From Desulfotignum sp. (GTDB lineage: Bacteria > Desulfobacterota > Desulfobacteria > Desulfobacterales > Desulfobacteraceae): a DNA stretch of 57,703 nucleotides. The stretch covers positions 1 to 57,703 of the forward strand of contig JAABUB010000011.1 of the NCBI GenBank assembly GCA_011389575.1, written 5' to 3'. Below, piece by piece: positions 7,989-16,577 of the stretch. Numbering within the stretch: the first letter of the stretch is position 1; each line of letters opens with the position of its first letter. The translations under genes were made by a program, and so were the position numbers. The notes beneath the pieces were generated by a model. That model saw only the letters and a list, made by a program, of their open reading frames with translations. It searched no databases and had not been told where the DNA came from.

Positions 7989-10967
7989 TTATATCTTTAT
8001 AAGTTTCAGCGGGGACTGGCCTTCAGCTTCCAGTGTCTTATTGGCCTGCTCCAGCAAATATTTGCTGGAGATCACCGATATCCCGGTCTTACGGCTGTCC
8101 AGATCAAAATACCTGCGGGCAATGGCCTGGATCCGCTTTTTGTCCAGTTTCAGCAGTTCATCCTTGAACTGCTGCCGTATCTCATCGGTGAGTTTGGCGA
8201 TATTCCGGTAAAAAGCTTTCATGGCAGCGGGGCCGGGTGTATCCGGCCGGTCGATGTCAGAGCAGACCTGAAGAATAGCTTCCTTGACATCGGTCTGGGT
8301 GTAATCACCTTTCATGATATACGCACATGCCCGGGTATAAACATCCAGGGTCCTTTTGATATGGGGATCCCGGTAGGAGCCAAAGGAAAAAATGCCTTCT
8401 TCTGAATTATATATGGCAAACCCGCCGTATGCTCCGCCTTTTTCCCGTATCTCACGGTGTAAAAACAAAGAACGCAGAATTTTGCTGATCACTGCCAGGC
8501 CGGGAGAGTCTTCATGGGTGATACCCACGGTTTTAAAGGACTGGCCCACAAAGGAAACCGCTGTGTTGGTATACCATCCGTCCCTGGGCAGCTGCTGGTC
8601 CAAAGAGATATCCGGGGTAAAAAAAGCGGGTCTGGAACCATTGTCCAGGTCAGTCATTATTTTGCCGATGGCCGCGTCAGCCTGGTAAATGGCATCCGGG
8701 CTTCCAATGACAGCCGGCTTGAAATTGTCTTTTCGCAGCATACTGGCAGCCATGGCATCAAGATTGGCAACCAGTGTCTCCAGATCCGGTTCAGCTGTAT
8801 CTGGAGCGCCTATATTTTTTATCATCTGTTTGATGGTTTTATACTGGGCAATGCCATGCCATATTTCATTGATGTGGGATGCAATTGACAAATGGCGCGA
8901 TGACAGGGAAATGGCATATCTGTGGCCGGTGGATACAATGGCGGCTTCCATGCCGGCCTGGTATTGCAGGAGCAGATTTTTAATGCGGTCCAGATCGGTA
9001 AATCCATAATCCAGGATAAATTCTTTTACAATATCAAACAAATTATCCACATTCCGGTCCAGAGCTTTTCCCTGGAGGGCCAGGAATACATGGGAATCTG
9101 CTTCCTTGTTGAAATAAGTTCCGGAAAAGGGCGACAATGTAATCCCGCCGGTATATCTGTCCATTTTTTCCGCCATCTGTACATAGGACTGGCTGCGTGT
9201 ACCACTGTTGGTAAAGGCCTGGCAAAAAAAGGGAATCAGCGGGAAAAAAGCTGTTTCAACATGGCCTGCCCCCACAGGACAGGTAAAATACAAAATTCCG
9301 GAGGTGGCCTTGTCATAGCAGGTAACGTTTTGTACCTGGTCCAGGTGGTCCGGATTGATGATTTCTATTCGGGGGGGGACATCTGACAGTTCCAGGGTGG
9401 GCAATACAGAAAGGTCTTCGTGTTTTTCCTGTAGCTGTGCAAGTATATCTGCATCATTTTCTATCTTTTCCAGGTCTTTTTGTGACAGCTGCCTGTATAT
9501 TTTTGCAAGTTCTTTGCGGATTTTCTCCTGTGTGGCTGATTCCAGTTCCAGATCCGGTTCCAGGGTAAACAATACCCGGTGGGGGTTGTCAATAAAATAG
9601 GTCTGAATTTTTTCTTCCAGGAATCTGCCTTGTGCAATTTCCTGTTTGAGCCGGTCCAGATCCTGGTCGATATTGATGCAGGCCACAGGATCTCCTTCAT
9701 GTATCAAGGAGCCGGCAAAAGAGATCAGCAGTTTGATGCCGAATGGATAAGGTGTATTGGTGATTTCTTTGCGATAGAATTCGATCTGGTGGATGGCAGA
9801 TGCAATAAGGTCCGGGTCAATACCCTTGTCTATTATATCCTTGAGAGTGGAAAAAATAATTTCTTCCACTTTTTTTACGGAATCTTTGGTGATGTCCTTG
9901 AGGCCGCAAACAAACATGGCATCCCGGTTGTCAGGCTCAAACCCGGATGAATCTGCCAGTGCAGAACCCAGATTTGAATCAATCAGGGCTTTTCGCAATG
10001 GGGATGCGGAATTGCCCATCAAAATCTGGTCAAGGATTGTGAGCACCAGAATCTCAAAGGTATTTTTGGCATCACAGGTCAGCCAGGCCAGGCATCCCTG
10101 GTATTTTTTTGCCATATCGTCCGAATCGGAATAGGAATAGCAATGGGTTTCCTGTCTGGGATTTTTCCATCTGGGCTGGGGGGGAACAAGAGAATCCACT
10201 GAAAGATAGTCAAACTGGCTCAATACCTTTTCATGGATAAAAGCCAGGGTTTTTTCCAGGGGCAGAGACCCATAGGTGTAGAACCGGGCATTGGATGGAT
10301 GATAATACCGGCTGTGAAACGCTTTGAGATCCTGCCAGGAGAGCCTGGGAATTTCCAGAGGATCTCCCCCGGAATTGTTGCTGTATGTGGTGTCCGGATA
10401 CAGACTTTTGAGCAAAGCCCGTCCCATGACCTGGCTGGGTGAGGACATGGCGCCTTTCATTTCATTATACACCACCCCTTTGTAAACCAGTTTCGGATCC
10501 TGATCAGGATCGATCTCCAGCCGGTGCCCTTCCTGCTTGAAGCTCAATTCATCAATTTTCGGGAAAAATGCGGCATCCAGGTACACATCCATGAGGTTGA
10601 AATAATCTTTTTCATTCTGGGTTGCAAAAGGATACATGGTCCAGTCTGAAGCGGTAAAGGCATTCATGAATGTGGACAAACTGCGCTTGATCATGGAAAA
10701 AAACGGATCTCTTACATTGAAGTTCCTGGATCCGCACAAAACAGTATGTTCAAGAATATGGGCAACTCCGGTGGAATCTGTAGGAACCGTGCGGAAAATA
10801 ACACTGAAGGTATTTTCCTTGTCTTTGTTGGCAATATGGAAATGCCGGGCCCGGGTTTTTTTGTGGATCAGCTGGATCATTGTGGCATCAATGATGGGCA
10901 GCGGCGTGATATGCTGGACTTCATAATTGTGTATGATCTGGCCCTGCTCAAGTTCTAAAGTACTCAT
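7989..10967 (-). CDS. M16C-type metallopeptidase (PreP/presequence protease-like)
   Basis: The protein has 992 residues, the full length for PreP-type enzymes, which are two M16 halves joined by a helical hinge. The inverted zinc motif HxxEH is visible as HILEHTVLCG (H70, E73, H74), with NAFTASDWTMYPFATQNEKD and YKGVVYNEMKGAMSSP following as in presequence proteases. The M16C-associated hinge lies in the middle, with Glu/Lys-rich helices around residues 480-530, and the inactive C-terminal half contains the GGAYGGFAIYN segment. No signal peptide is visible, so cytosolic degradation of free peptides is likely. It is transcribed alone, convergent with the DUF2520 gene 50 bases away. Its physiological substrate is unknown. 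Confidence 0.92.
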   Translation of the reverse strand: MSTLELEQGQIIHNYEVQHITPLPIIDATMIQLIHKKTRARHFHIANKDKENTFSVIFRTVPTDSTGVAHILEHTVLCGSRNFNVRDPFFSMIKRSLSTFMNAFTASDWTMYPFATQNEKDYFNLMDVYLDAAFFPKIDELSFKQEGHRLEIDPDQDPKLVYKGVVYNEMKGAMSSPSQVMGRALLKSLYPDTTYSNNSGGDPLEIPRLSWQDLKAFHSRYYHPSNARFYTYGSLPLEKTLAFIHEKVLSQFDYLSVDSLVPPQPRWKNPRQETHCYSYSDSDDMAKKYQGCLAWLTCDAKNTFEILVLTILDQILMGNSASPLRKALIDSNLGSALADSSGFEPDNRDAMFVCGLKDITKDSVKKVEEIIFSTLKDIIDKGIDPDLIASAIHQIEFYRKEITNTPYPFGIKLLISFAGSLIHEGDPVACINIDQDLDRLKQEIAQGRFLEEKIQTYFIDNPHRVLFTLEPDLELESATQEKIRKELAKIYRQLSQKDLEKIENDADILAQLQEKHEDLSVLPTLELSDVPPRIEIINPDHLDQVQNVTCYDKATSGILYFTCPVGAGHVETAFFPLIPFFCQAFTNSGTRSQSYVQMAEKMDRYTGGITLSPFSGTYFNKEADSHVFLALQGKALDRNVDNLFDIVKEFILDYGFTDLDRIKNLLLQYQAGMEAAIVSTGHRYAISLSSRHLSIASHINEIWHGIAQYKTIKQMIKNIGAPDTAEPDLETLVANLDAMAASMLRKDNFKPAVIGSPDAIYQADAAIGKIMTDLDNGSRPAFFTPDISLDQQLPRDGWYTNTAVSFVGQSFKTVGITHEDSPGLAVISKILRSLFLHREIREKGGAYGGFAIYNSEEGIFSFGSYRDPHIKRTLDVYTRACAYIMKGDYTQTDVKEAILQVCSDIDRPDTPGPAAMKAFYRNIAKLTDEIRQQFKDELLKLDKKRIQAIARRYFDLDSRKTGISVISSKYLLEQANKTLEAEGQSPLKLIKI

Positions 10968-10987
10968 ATGGATGATTTTCCCATTGA

Positions 10988-11350
10988 TTAAGTGGTTTTG
11001 TAAACACCCCGGCGGACCCGTTCGATCCGTCCGATTTTATCCAGTCTGAAGATGATATTTCTCAGTTTTTTGTCATCAAATCCGGTGGCAGCCTTGATGG
11101 TTTTGAAATTTGTACCCTCAGGGTGGTTGGCAATAATATCCAGGACAGTGGCGGACGCGCTTTTTCGCCTGGCAGGTTTTGTCCGGCTCTGTTTTTTTGC
11201 AAAGGGCTGTTTTTGATTAATGAGTTGTTCCAGCGCGTCAAGCCTTTCATGAAGCATATTGATGTCTTCTTTTGTCGGCATGTCCAGGCGCTGCAGCAAC
11301 ATTTTGATAAAGCTTTCCCAGTTGGTTCCAAGGTCCATGTTGTTTGACAT
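10988..11350 (-). CDS. Small protein with N-terminal amphipathic coiled coil and C-terminal winged-helix-like domain
   Basis: The protein has 120 residues. Residues 1-40 (WESFIKMLLQRLDMPTKED then LHERLDALEQLI) resemble the helical region of phasin-like and PhaE-like proteins. A basic linker follows (KKQSRTKPARRKS). The C-terminal half (TVLDIIANHPEGTNFKTI, then KLRNIIFRLDKIGRIERVRRGVYK) looks like a winged helix with a DNA-binding wing. I chose ATG 11350 because AGGAG lies seven bases upstream on the minus strand; an ATG at 11371 would precede that site. It lies 21 nt upstream of the M16C protease and is probably co-transcribed with it. I do not recognise it as a named family; a DNA-binding regulator or nucleoid-associated protein is the likeliest role. 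Confidence 0.65.
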   Translation of the reverse strand: MSNNMDLGTNWESFIKMLLQRLDMPTKEDINMLHERLDALEQLINQKQPFAKKQSRTKPARRKSASATVLDIIANHPEGTNFKTIKAATGFDDKKLRNIIFRLDKIGRIERVRRGVYKTT

Positions 11351-11535
11351 GATGCATCTCCTGATCTTCATAAGTTGTTTTTCAAATACCCTGATTTCAT
11401 ACCGTTTGCGATAAATGTACGCATCAATAAAAACAGAAGGGAAAAACTTGTCTGAAAGTTTTTCTGCTATTTTATCCTGTGCCCCGGTATTGAATCTTGT
11501 ATAATGTTGGCGTATATTAATTGTTTATATAAAGT

Positions 11536-11576
11536 AAAATTACTTCTCGATACAATGAAAGTCAAGTAGTAATTTT
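11536..11576. repeat. Inverted repeat in the divergent spacer before rsmA
   Basis: AAAATTACT at 11536-11544 pairs with AGTAATTTT at 11568-11576 across 23 bases. It lies in the 309-base A+T-rich spacer between the minus-strand small-protein gene and rsmA. TATAAT occurs at 11500-11505 without a clear -35. The repeat could be an operator or a weak hairpin in the rsmA leader. Nothing else was recognised in the spacer. Confidence 0.4.
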
Positions 11577-11659
11577 GCAGGAAGCATAAAAAGTAAATTG
11601 CCATTGGACGGAAACTTGAAAATCTGGACCATAACCTATTTGAAATTCGGACAAACCTT

Positions 11660-12511
11660 ATGACGCATCCCGGACAATTGTTAAAACAGGAAAAACTCTT
11701 TGCAGGTAAGGAAATGGGCCAGAATTTTTTATCCAGTCCCCCCACGGCCCGGATGATTGTCGACCGGGCCGGCATATCTGCGGACAGCCGGGTACTGGAA
11801 ATCGGCCCCGGCCTGGGAGCTCTGACCATACCCATTGCAGAAAAAACCCGGCAGGTGGTGGTGGTGGAAAAGGACCGGCGTCTGGTTTCCCTGCTCAGAC
11901 AGGAACTGGAAAACCAGAATATTGACTGGGTCGAAATACTGAATGCAGATGTGATGAAAACCGATATCGCGGCCCTGGCCAAAGATAAAAAACTTGTGGT
12001 CATCTCCAATCTGCCCTATAATATTTCTTCCCAGATCCTGTTTCGGCTTGTCCAGAAACGGGTTTATATAGAAAAGGCGTTTTTAATGTTCCAAAAAGAA
12101 CTGGCAGACCGTATCCTGGCATCTCCGGGAAAAAAAGCGTATTCGCGTTTATCTGCGGTTGCCCGGTATGCCGCAGATATCGAATGTGTCGCAAATGTCG
12201 GCCCGGCGGCCTTTTTCCCCAGGCCTGCGGTGGAATCCACGGTTCTGGGGTTTTATTTTCATACCAGTCCGGGTGTGTCCATAAAAACGGAAGCCCTTTT
12301 GTTTACCGTAATCAAGGCGGCGTTCTCCAAACGGCGCAAATCGCTGAAAAATTCTCTGGTGGGCCAGGACCTGGGCCTGCAAAAGCATGCCATTGCCCAG
12401 GCTCTTTCCTGTGCACAAATCTCACCGGAAAGACGGGCGGAAACCCTTACAGTGGATGAATTTTTATCATTGACCCGGGCTGTGCAACCCTTGTTACAGG
12501 AAGCATTATGA
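11660..12511 (+). CDS. rsmA: 16S rRNA (adenine1518-N6/adenine1519-N6)-dimethyltransferase
   Basis: RsmA (KsgA) dimethylates two adjacent adenines in the 3' hairpin of 16S rRNA late in small-subunit assembly. The 283-residue protein has GKEMGQNFLSSP near the N-terminus, the SAM-binding loop LEIGPGLGALT, and the catalytic NLPYNIS motif. RRKSLKNSL in the C-terminal domain is also typical. Length is normal. ATG 11660 gives a standard N-terminus leading straight into the QEKLFAGKEMGQNFL segment. Its stop codon overlaps the start of the HD-GYP-like gene (ATGA), so the two are co-transcribed, a pairing that is not part of the standard rsmA neighbourhood. Confidence 0.95.
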   Translation: MTHPGQLLKQEKLFAGKEMGQNFLSSPPTARMIVDRAGISADSRVLEIGPGLGALTIPIAEKTRQVVVVEKDRRLVSLLRQELENQNIDWVEILNADVMKTDIAALAKDKKLVVISNLPYNISSQILFRLVQKRVYIEKAFLMFQKELADRILASPGKKAYSRLSAVARYAADIECVANVGPAAFFPRPAVESTVLGFYFHTSPGVSIKTEALLFTVIKAAFSKRRKSLKNSLVGQDLGLQKHAIAQALSCAQISPERRAETLTVDEFLSLTRAVQPLLQEAL

Positions 12512-13929
12512 CCAATACCATGGTGACCATTGACAACCTTATTGCGGTTGTCAGATCTGGGGGGAAAGTAAAGACAGGTGTGGATGTCTATAATTCCAAA
12601 GGAACGCTGCTGCTGGAAAAAACCATTCTTGTGGAAAAGCCCCGGATACTGGAAGTCATCAAAGAAAATGGTATTCGGTCAGTGATGGTCAATACGGCCA
12701 ATGACGGAGGACTCTGGGATGAACACGGGAACCAGATTCAATTTTCCAGAGATGGGGCTGTTGATCCTGCCCCCCGTGACAAGGGGGATCCTGTGCCCCC
12801 GCAGTCTGAAAAAGGACAGTTTTCCGGGAATGTGGGGCAGCGGCTCCAGGAAATAGAAGATATAAAAAGACAGGCGGCAATTGCCTACCAGACAGCCAAG
12901 GGGGCTATAAAACAAGCCATAGGCCAGATAAAAGATAACAATGGCCGCTTTGATACAAAGGCGTTGGAAGATCAGGTATATTTATTGTCGGAATTTCTGC
13001 TTTCCAAAGGCCACCCTTTTTCTTATTTGAGCAGGGAGATACTTTCCTTTGATGATTATCTGTTCAACCATTCCATTAATGTCTGCGCCATAGGCACCGC
13101 AGTCGTTCACAGATTCAATATGCATTTTTCCAGCACGGTAGAGACATTTTTATCTGAAAACAGTGCAGATATTCCCGGCAATGTGTTCCAGGCAAAAGAT
13201 GCCACAGATAGGGGGTTCAGGTATTATTATCCAGATGAACTCAAGGATATGTCCCTGGGATTTTTTCTTTATGATATCGGTAAAGTGATGATTCCCGAAC
13301 AGTTGCTCAACAAAACCGGGGGCCTGACCCCCAAAGAATTTGATATAATCAAGCGCCATTCCTATGAATATGGAGTTGATATTCTTGAAAAAAACAACCT
13401 GCACAATGCAATTGTCAAAAATATTGTTGCCTACCACCATGCACCATTGTTTCAGAATGAAGAAGGGTGTTATCCCTCTGACAGAAAAAGCAGTGATATC
13501 CCTTTGTATGTGAAGATTTGCAAGCTGGCCGATATCTATGATGCCATGACCTCCAAGCGCAGCTATAAGGAAGCCCTGAACCAGATTTCCGCAGTCACTG
13601 AGGTGTTCCGCAAATATGTGAAAAAAAATACCATGCTGCAGTTCATTCTCCATGCATTTGTTAAAAGTATCGGTATTTATCCTCCGGGCAGCATTGTCTT
13701 TCTGAAGAACCGGCAGATGGCCTATGTGCTGGAAAGCAAGGGCCCCCTGGTATTGCCTTTCACCGATACCGGCGGCAAAACCCTGAACCGCAGTTCAGAA
13801 CCGGTGGACCTGGGCAGTCCCAAGGCAGATCCGCTGCTGGAAATTGACAGTGAGCGGAGCATCCGAACCCCGAAAGAGGTGTATAATCTTTTGCCTGAAT
13901 TTCTCAGACAGACTGCCATATCTGCCTGA
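12508..13929 (+). CDS. HD-GYP-related domain protein with degenerate HD motif
   Basis: The protein has 473 residues. Residues 1-60 resemble the DUF3391-type N-terminus found before HD-GYP domains. A Gln/Lys-rich helical linker spans about 105-150, and the HD-GYP-like domain runs from about 180 to 385. Seen are NHSINV (H188), LYDIGKVMIP (Y255, D256), KRHSYEYG (H284), YHHAP (H310, H311), GCYP (320-323) and LADIYDAMTSKRSYKEAL (D342). HD-GYP proteins normally hydrolyse cyclic di-GMP. Here the metal-binding His of the HD pair is replaced by Tyr, the GYP motif is separated and altered, and about 35 residues are inserted between 210 and 245. Binding of c-di-GMP without hydrolysis, or altered metal use, is possible. 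It overlaps rsmA by 4 nt. Confidence 0.82.
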   Translation: MTNTMVTIDNLIAVVRSGGKVKTGVDVYNSKGTLLLEKTILVEKPRILEVIKENGIRSVMVNTANDGGLWDEHGNQIQFSRDGAVDPAPRDKGDPVPPQSEKGQFSGNVGQRLQEIEDIKRQAAIAYQTAKGAIKQAIGQIKDNNGRFDTKALEDQVYLLSEFLLSKGHPFSYLSREILSFDDYLFNHSINVCAIGTAVVHRFNMHFSSTVETFLSENSADIPGNVFQAKDATDRGFRYYYPDELKDMSLGFFLYDIGKVMIPEQLLNKTGGLTPKEFDIIKRHSYEYGVDILEKNNLHNAIVKNIVAYHHAPLFQNEEGCYPSDRKSSDIPLYVKICKLADIYDAMTSKRSYKEALNQISAVTEVFRKYVKKNTMLQFILHAFVKSIGIYPPGSIVFLKNRQMAYVLESKGPLVLPFTDTGGKTLNRSSEPVDLGSPKADPLLEIDSERSIRTPKEVYNLLPEFLRQTAISA

Positions 13930-13986
13930 TCTTTCGCCATTTCCAGGCCAATATGCGTAAAAAATTGAAAACAGAAAGGAAAATCC

Positions 13987-15213
13987 ATGATCAGAGCCAA
14001 TGAAAATTACCAGAAGCTGCAGGCTTCTTATCTTTTTTCAGATATTGCACAGCGCGTGGCCCTTTTTCAAAAAAACAATCCCGATGCCCAAATCATACGC
14101 CTTGGCATCGGAGATGTAACACAGGCCCTGGCTCCGGCTGTCATTGCAGCCTTTCATAAAGGGGTGGATGAGATGGCCGAAGATGCCACCTTCAAAGGGT
14201 ATGGCCCGGAACAGGGCTATGGGTTTTTACGGGAAAAAATCGCAGTCCATGATTACCAGGCCAGGGGTGCGGATATTTCTGCTGATGAAATCTTTGTCAG
14301 TGACGGGGCCAAATGCGATACCGCCAATTTCCAGGAATTGTTTGCCCGGGATATAAAAATTGCCATTCCCGATCCGGTGTATCCGGTGTATGTGGACACC
14401 AATGTCATGGCTGGCAGAACCGGTGTATTCAAAGACGGCAGATACCGGAATGTTGTCTACATGGACTGTCTTAAGGAAAACAGTTTTCTTCCGCAGATCC
14501 CGAAAGAACCTGTGGATCTTATTTACCTGTGCTTTCCCAACAACCCCACAGGCACCTGTGCCACAAAATCCGAACTTGCCGCCTGGGTGGACTATGCGAG
14601 ACAAAACAAGGCATTGATTTTGTTTGATGCGGCATATGAGGCCTTTATCCGGGATGAGACCCTGCCCAGAAGTATTTATGAAATTGAGGGAGCAGCCAAA
14701 GTGGCTGTGGAGTTCAGAAGTTTTTCCAAGACAGCCGGGTTTACCGGTACCCGCTGCGGGTTCACCGTGGTGCCTAAGGACTGCAGTGTTTTTTCCGACA
14801 AAGGAGAACCGATTTCTCTGCATGGGTTGTGGCACCGGCGGCAGAGCACCAAATTCAACGGTGTTTCCTACCCGGTCCAGAAAGCTGCTGAAGCAGTGTA
14901 TTCCCCGGAGGGCCGGACACAGATAAAAGAACTGGTGGCCTCGTATCTGGACAATGCAGATATTATCTGCAGAACAGTTGAAGATCTGGGCTTCGGTTAT
15001 GCCGGCGGGAAAAATTCCCCGTATATCTGGGTGGACGGCCAGGGCAGAGATTCCTGGGAATTTTTTGACCTGCTGCTTAACCGGGCATCAGTGGTGTGCA
15101 CCCCGGGCGGCGGGTTTGGACGGTGCGGCAACCCTTATATCCGCATCTCTGCCTTTAACAGCCGCAACAATGTGAACCTTGCCATGGAAAGAATAAAAGA
15201 GGCCCTGAAATGA
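13987..15213 (+). CDS. dapL: LL-diaminopimelate aminotransferase
   Basis: DapL converts tetrahydrodipicolinate directly to LL-diaminopimelate with glutamate as amino donor, bypassing the acyl steps of lysine and peptidoglycan-precursor synthesis. The protein has 408 residues, the usual length. Seen are the [13 protein letters not shown] segment, [43 protein letters not shown] and the PLP-lysine segment [14 protein letters not shown], which match the DapL subgroup of fold-type I aminotransferases. The ATG at 13987 is preceded by AGAAAGGAAA. The gene overlaps moeA by 4 nt. DapL is typical of chlamydiae, cyanobacteria, plants and many anaerobes including Desulfobacterota, which supports the inferred taxonomy. 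Confidence 0.94.
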   Translation: MIRANENYQKLQASYLFSDIAQRVALFQKNNPDAQIIRLGIGDVTQALAPAVIAAFHKGVDEMAEDATFKGYGPEQGYGFLREKIAVHDYQARGADISADEIFVSDGAKCDTANFQELFARDIKIAIPDPVYPVYVDTNVMAGRTGVFKDGRYRNVVYMDCLKENSFLPQIPKEPVDLIYLCFPNNPTGTCATKSELAAWVDYARQNKALILFDAAYEAFIRDETLPRSIYEIEGAAKVAVEFRSFSKTAGFTGTRCGFTVVPKDCSVFSDKGEPISLHGLWHRRQSTKFNGVSYPVQKAAEAVYSPEGRTQIKELVASYLDNADIICRTVEDLGFGYAGGKNSPYIWVDGQGRDSWEFFDLLLNRASVVCTPGGGFGRCGNPYIRISAFNSRNNVNLAMERIKEALK

Positions 15214-16436
15214 CCCATTTTTTTAAAGTAAAAACCCTTGATGAAGTCATGGCCTTACAGCAGCAGTTTGGACCCAAAGAGGTGGAAACCATTGCTGTGG
15301 AATCTGCCTTTTCCCGGATACTGGCACAGGATGTGACAGCGCCGGTAAATATGCCGGGATTTCGGCGGGCCACCATGGACGGGTATGCCATCCAGGCATC
15401 TGCTTCTTTCGGGGCCTCGGAATCCACCCCGGCATGGCTTGATGTCCAGGGATCCGTTCCCATGGGCCAGATGCCTGATTTTGTGCTGGCACCGGGAAAA
15501 GCCGCCGCCATCGCTACAGGTGGCATGCTGCCCCGGGGTGCGGATGCGGTTGTCATGGTGGAACATACCCAGATCATAGATGATACTTCCCTTGAAATCT
15601 ACAAGAGCGTGGCACCTTTCCAGAACGTCATTGTTGAAGATGAAGATTTTAAAACAGGGGATGTGGTCTTGCCGGCCGGTATTTTTATACGTCCCCAGGA
15701 GGTGGGCCTGGCAGCCGGTATGGGGTTTTCAACCCTGCCGGTGCACCAGGTGCCGAAGGTGGGCATTATTTCCACCGGGGATGAAATCATTCCCATCCAT
15801 GAAGAGCCTTCTCCCGGCCGTATCCGGGATATCAATTCCTATACCCTCTCAGGGTTTGTGCAGCAGGCCCATGCGCAGCCTGTGCAATACGGGATTATCA
15901 AGGATGATCCCCGGGCATTGAAAACCTGCTGTGAGCAGGCCCTGGCTGAAACCGACATGGTGCTCATATCCGGCGGCAGTTCCGTGGGAACCCGGGATTA
16001 CACGGTGGAGGTGCTCTCAGATCTTCGGGATACGGATATCCTGGTCCACGGCATGTCAGTGAGCCCGGGCAAGCCCACTATTCTGGCAAAAAGCGGCACC
16101 ACACCCGTATGGGGGCTGCCCGGCCAGGTGGTATCGGCCATGGTGGTGATGAAAATGGTGGTGGTGCCGTTTCTGCACAGGATTCAGGGCTATGCCGTAC
16201 CCAAATCGCTGGTGCGGATACCGGCCAGACTGACCCGGAATGTTGCCTCTGCCCAGGGAAGGCGCGATTTTATCCGGGTGACGCTGGAAAACGGACCAAC
16301 CGGGCTGATGGCAAAACCGGTGCTGGGAAAATCCGGTCTTATCCGGACCATGGTGCATGCAGACGGTCTTCTGGATATCGGGGAAAACCTGGAAGGCCTT
16401 GAAAAAAATACCTGGACACAGGTAATTCTTCTATAA
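15210..16436 (+). CDS. moeA: Molybdopterin molybdotransferase MoeA (first copy)
   Basis: MoeA inserts molybdate or tungstate into adenylylated molybdopterin, the last general step of molybdenum cofactor synthesis. The protein has 408 residues with domains in normal order: [13 protein letters not shown] near the N-terminus, [16 protein letters not shown], the [12 protein letters not shown] segment opening the MoaB/Mog-like domain, [11 protein letters not shown], and VSPGKPT with GLPGQ. The ATG overlaps the dapL stop, so it is translationally coupled. A second MoeA-type gene follows after 142 bases. Two such paralogs are common in bacteria that use both molybdenum and tungsten enzymes such as formate dehydrogenases and aldehyde oxidoreductases; a metal-specific division of labour is inference. 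Confidence 0.93.
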   Translation: MTHFFKVKTLDEVMALQQQFGPKEVETIAVESAFSRILAQDVTAPVNMPGFRRATMDGYAIQASASFGASESTPAWLDVQGSVPMGQMPDFVLAPGKAAAIATGGMLPRGADAVVMVEHTQIIDDTSLEIYKSVAPFQNVIVEDEDFKTGDVVLPAGIFIRPQEVGLAAGMGFSTLPVHQVPKVGIISTGDEIIPIHEEPSPGRIRDINSYTLSGFVQQAHAQPVQYGIIKDDPRALKTCCEQALAETDMVLISGGSSVGTRDYTVEVLSDLRDTDILVHGMSVSPGKPTILAKSGTTPVWGLPGQVVSAMVVMKMVVVPFLHRIQGYAVPKSLVRIPARLTRNVASAQGRRDFIRVTLENGPTGLMAKPVLGKSGLIRTMVHADGLLDIGENLEGLEKNTWTQVILL

Positions 16437-16467
16437 TATCAGCCAAAATTACCATTAAGAAATATTT

Positions 16468-16558
16468 TCAATAACACCCATGCCCCGCCGGGCACAACAA
16501 ATGATGAAAGCCTTCAGCTGTCAGGTATGAGCTTAACACTTAAACCTTTCATAAAAAA
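16468..16558 (+). repeat. Dispersed structured element, copy B
   Basis: CAATAAC (16469-16475), CATGCC (16479-16484), CACAACAAA (16493-16501) and ATGAAAG (16504-16510) occur with the same 3, 8 and 2 nt spacings as in copies A and C. CTTTCAT (16546-16552) closes a hairpin with a 35-nt loop. In this copy the 8-nt spacer lets TGCCC and GGGCA form a perfect small hairpin (16481-16494). It fills the gap between the two moeA genes, 31 nt after the first stop and about 20 nt before the second start. Confidence 0.75.
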
Positions 16559-16577
16559 CATATCAGGGAAAACAGTC

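Noticed and set aside
16527-16577. Upstream start of the MoeA fusion
   Set aside because: This ATG lies inside structured element B and the added residues are not conserved in MoeA.
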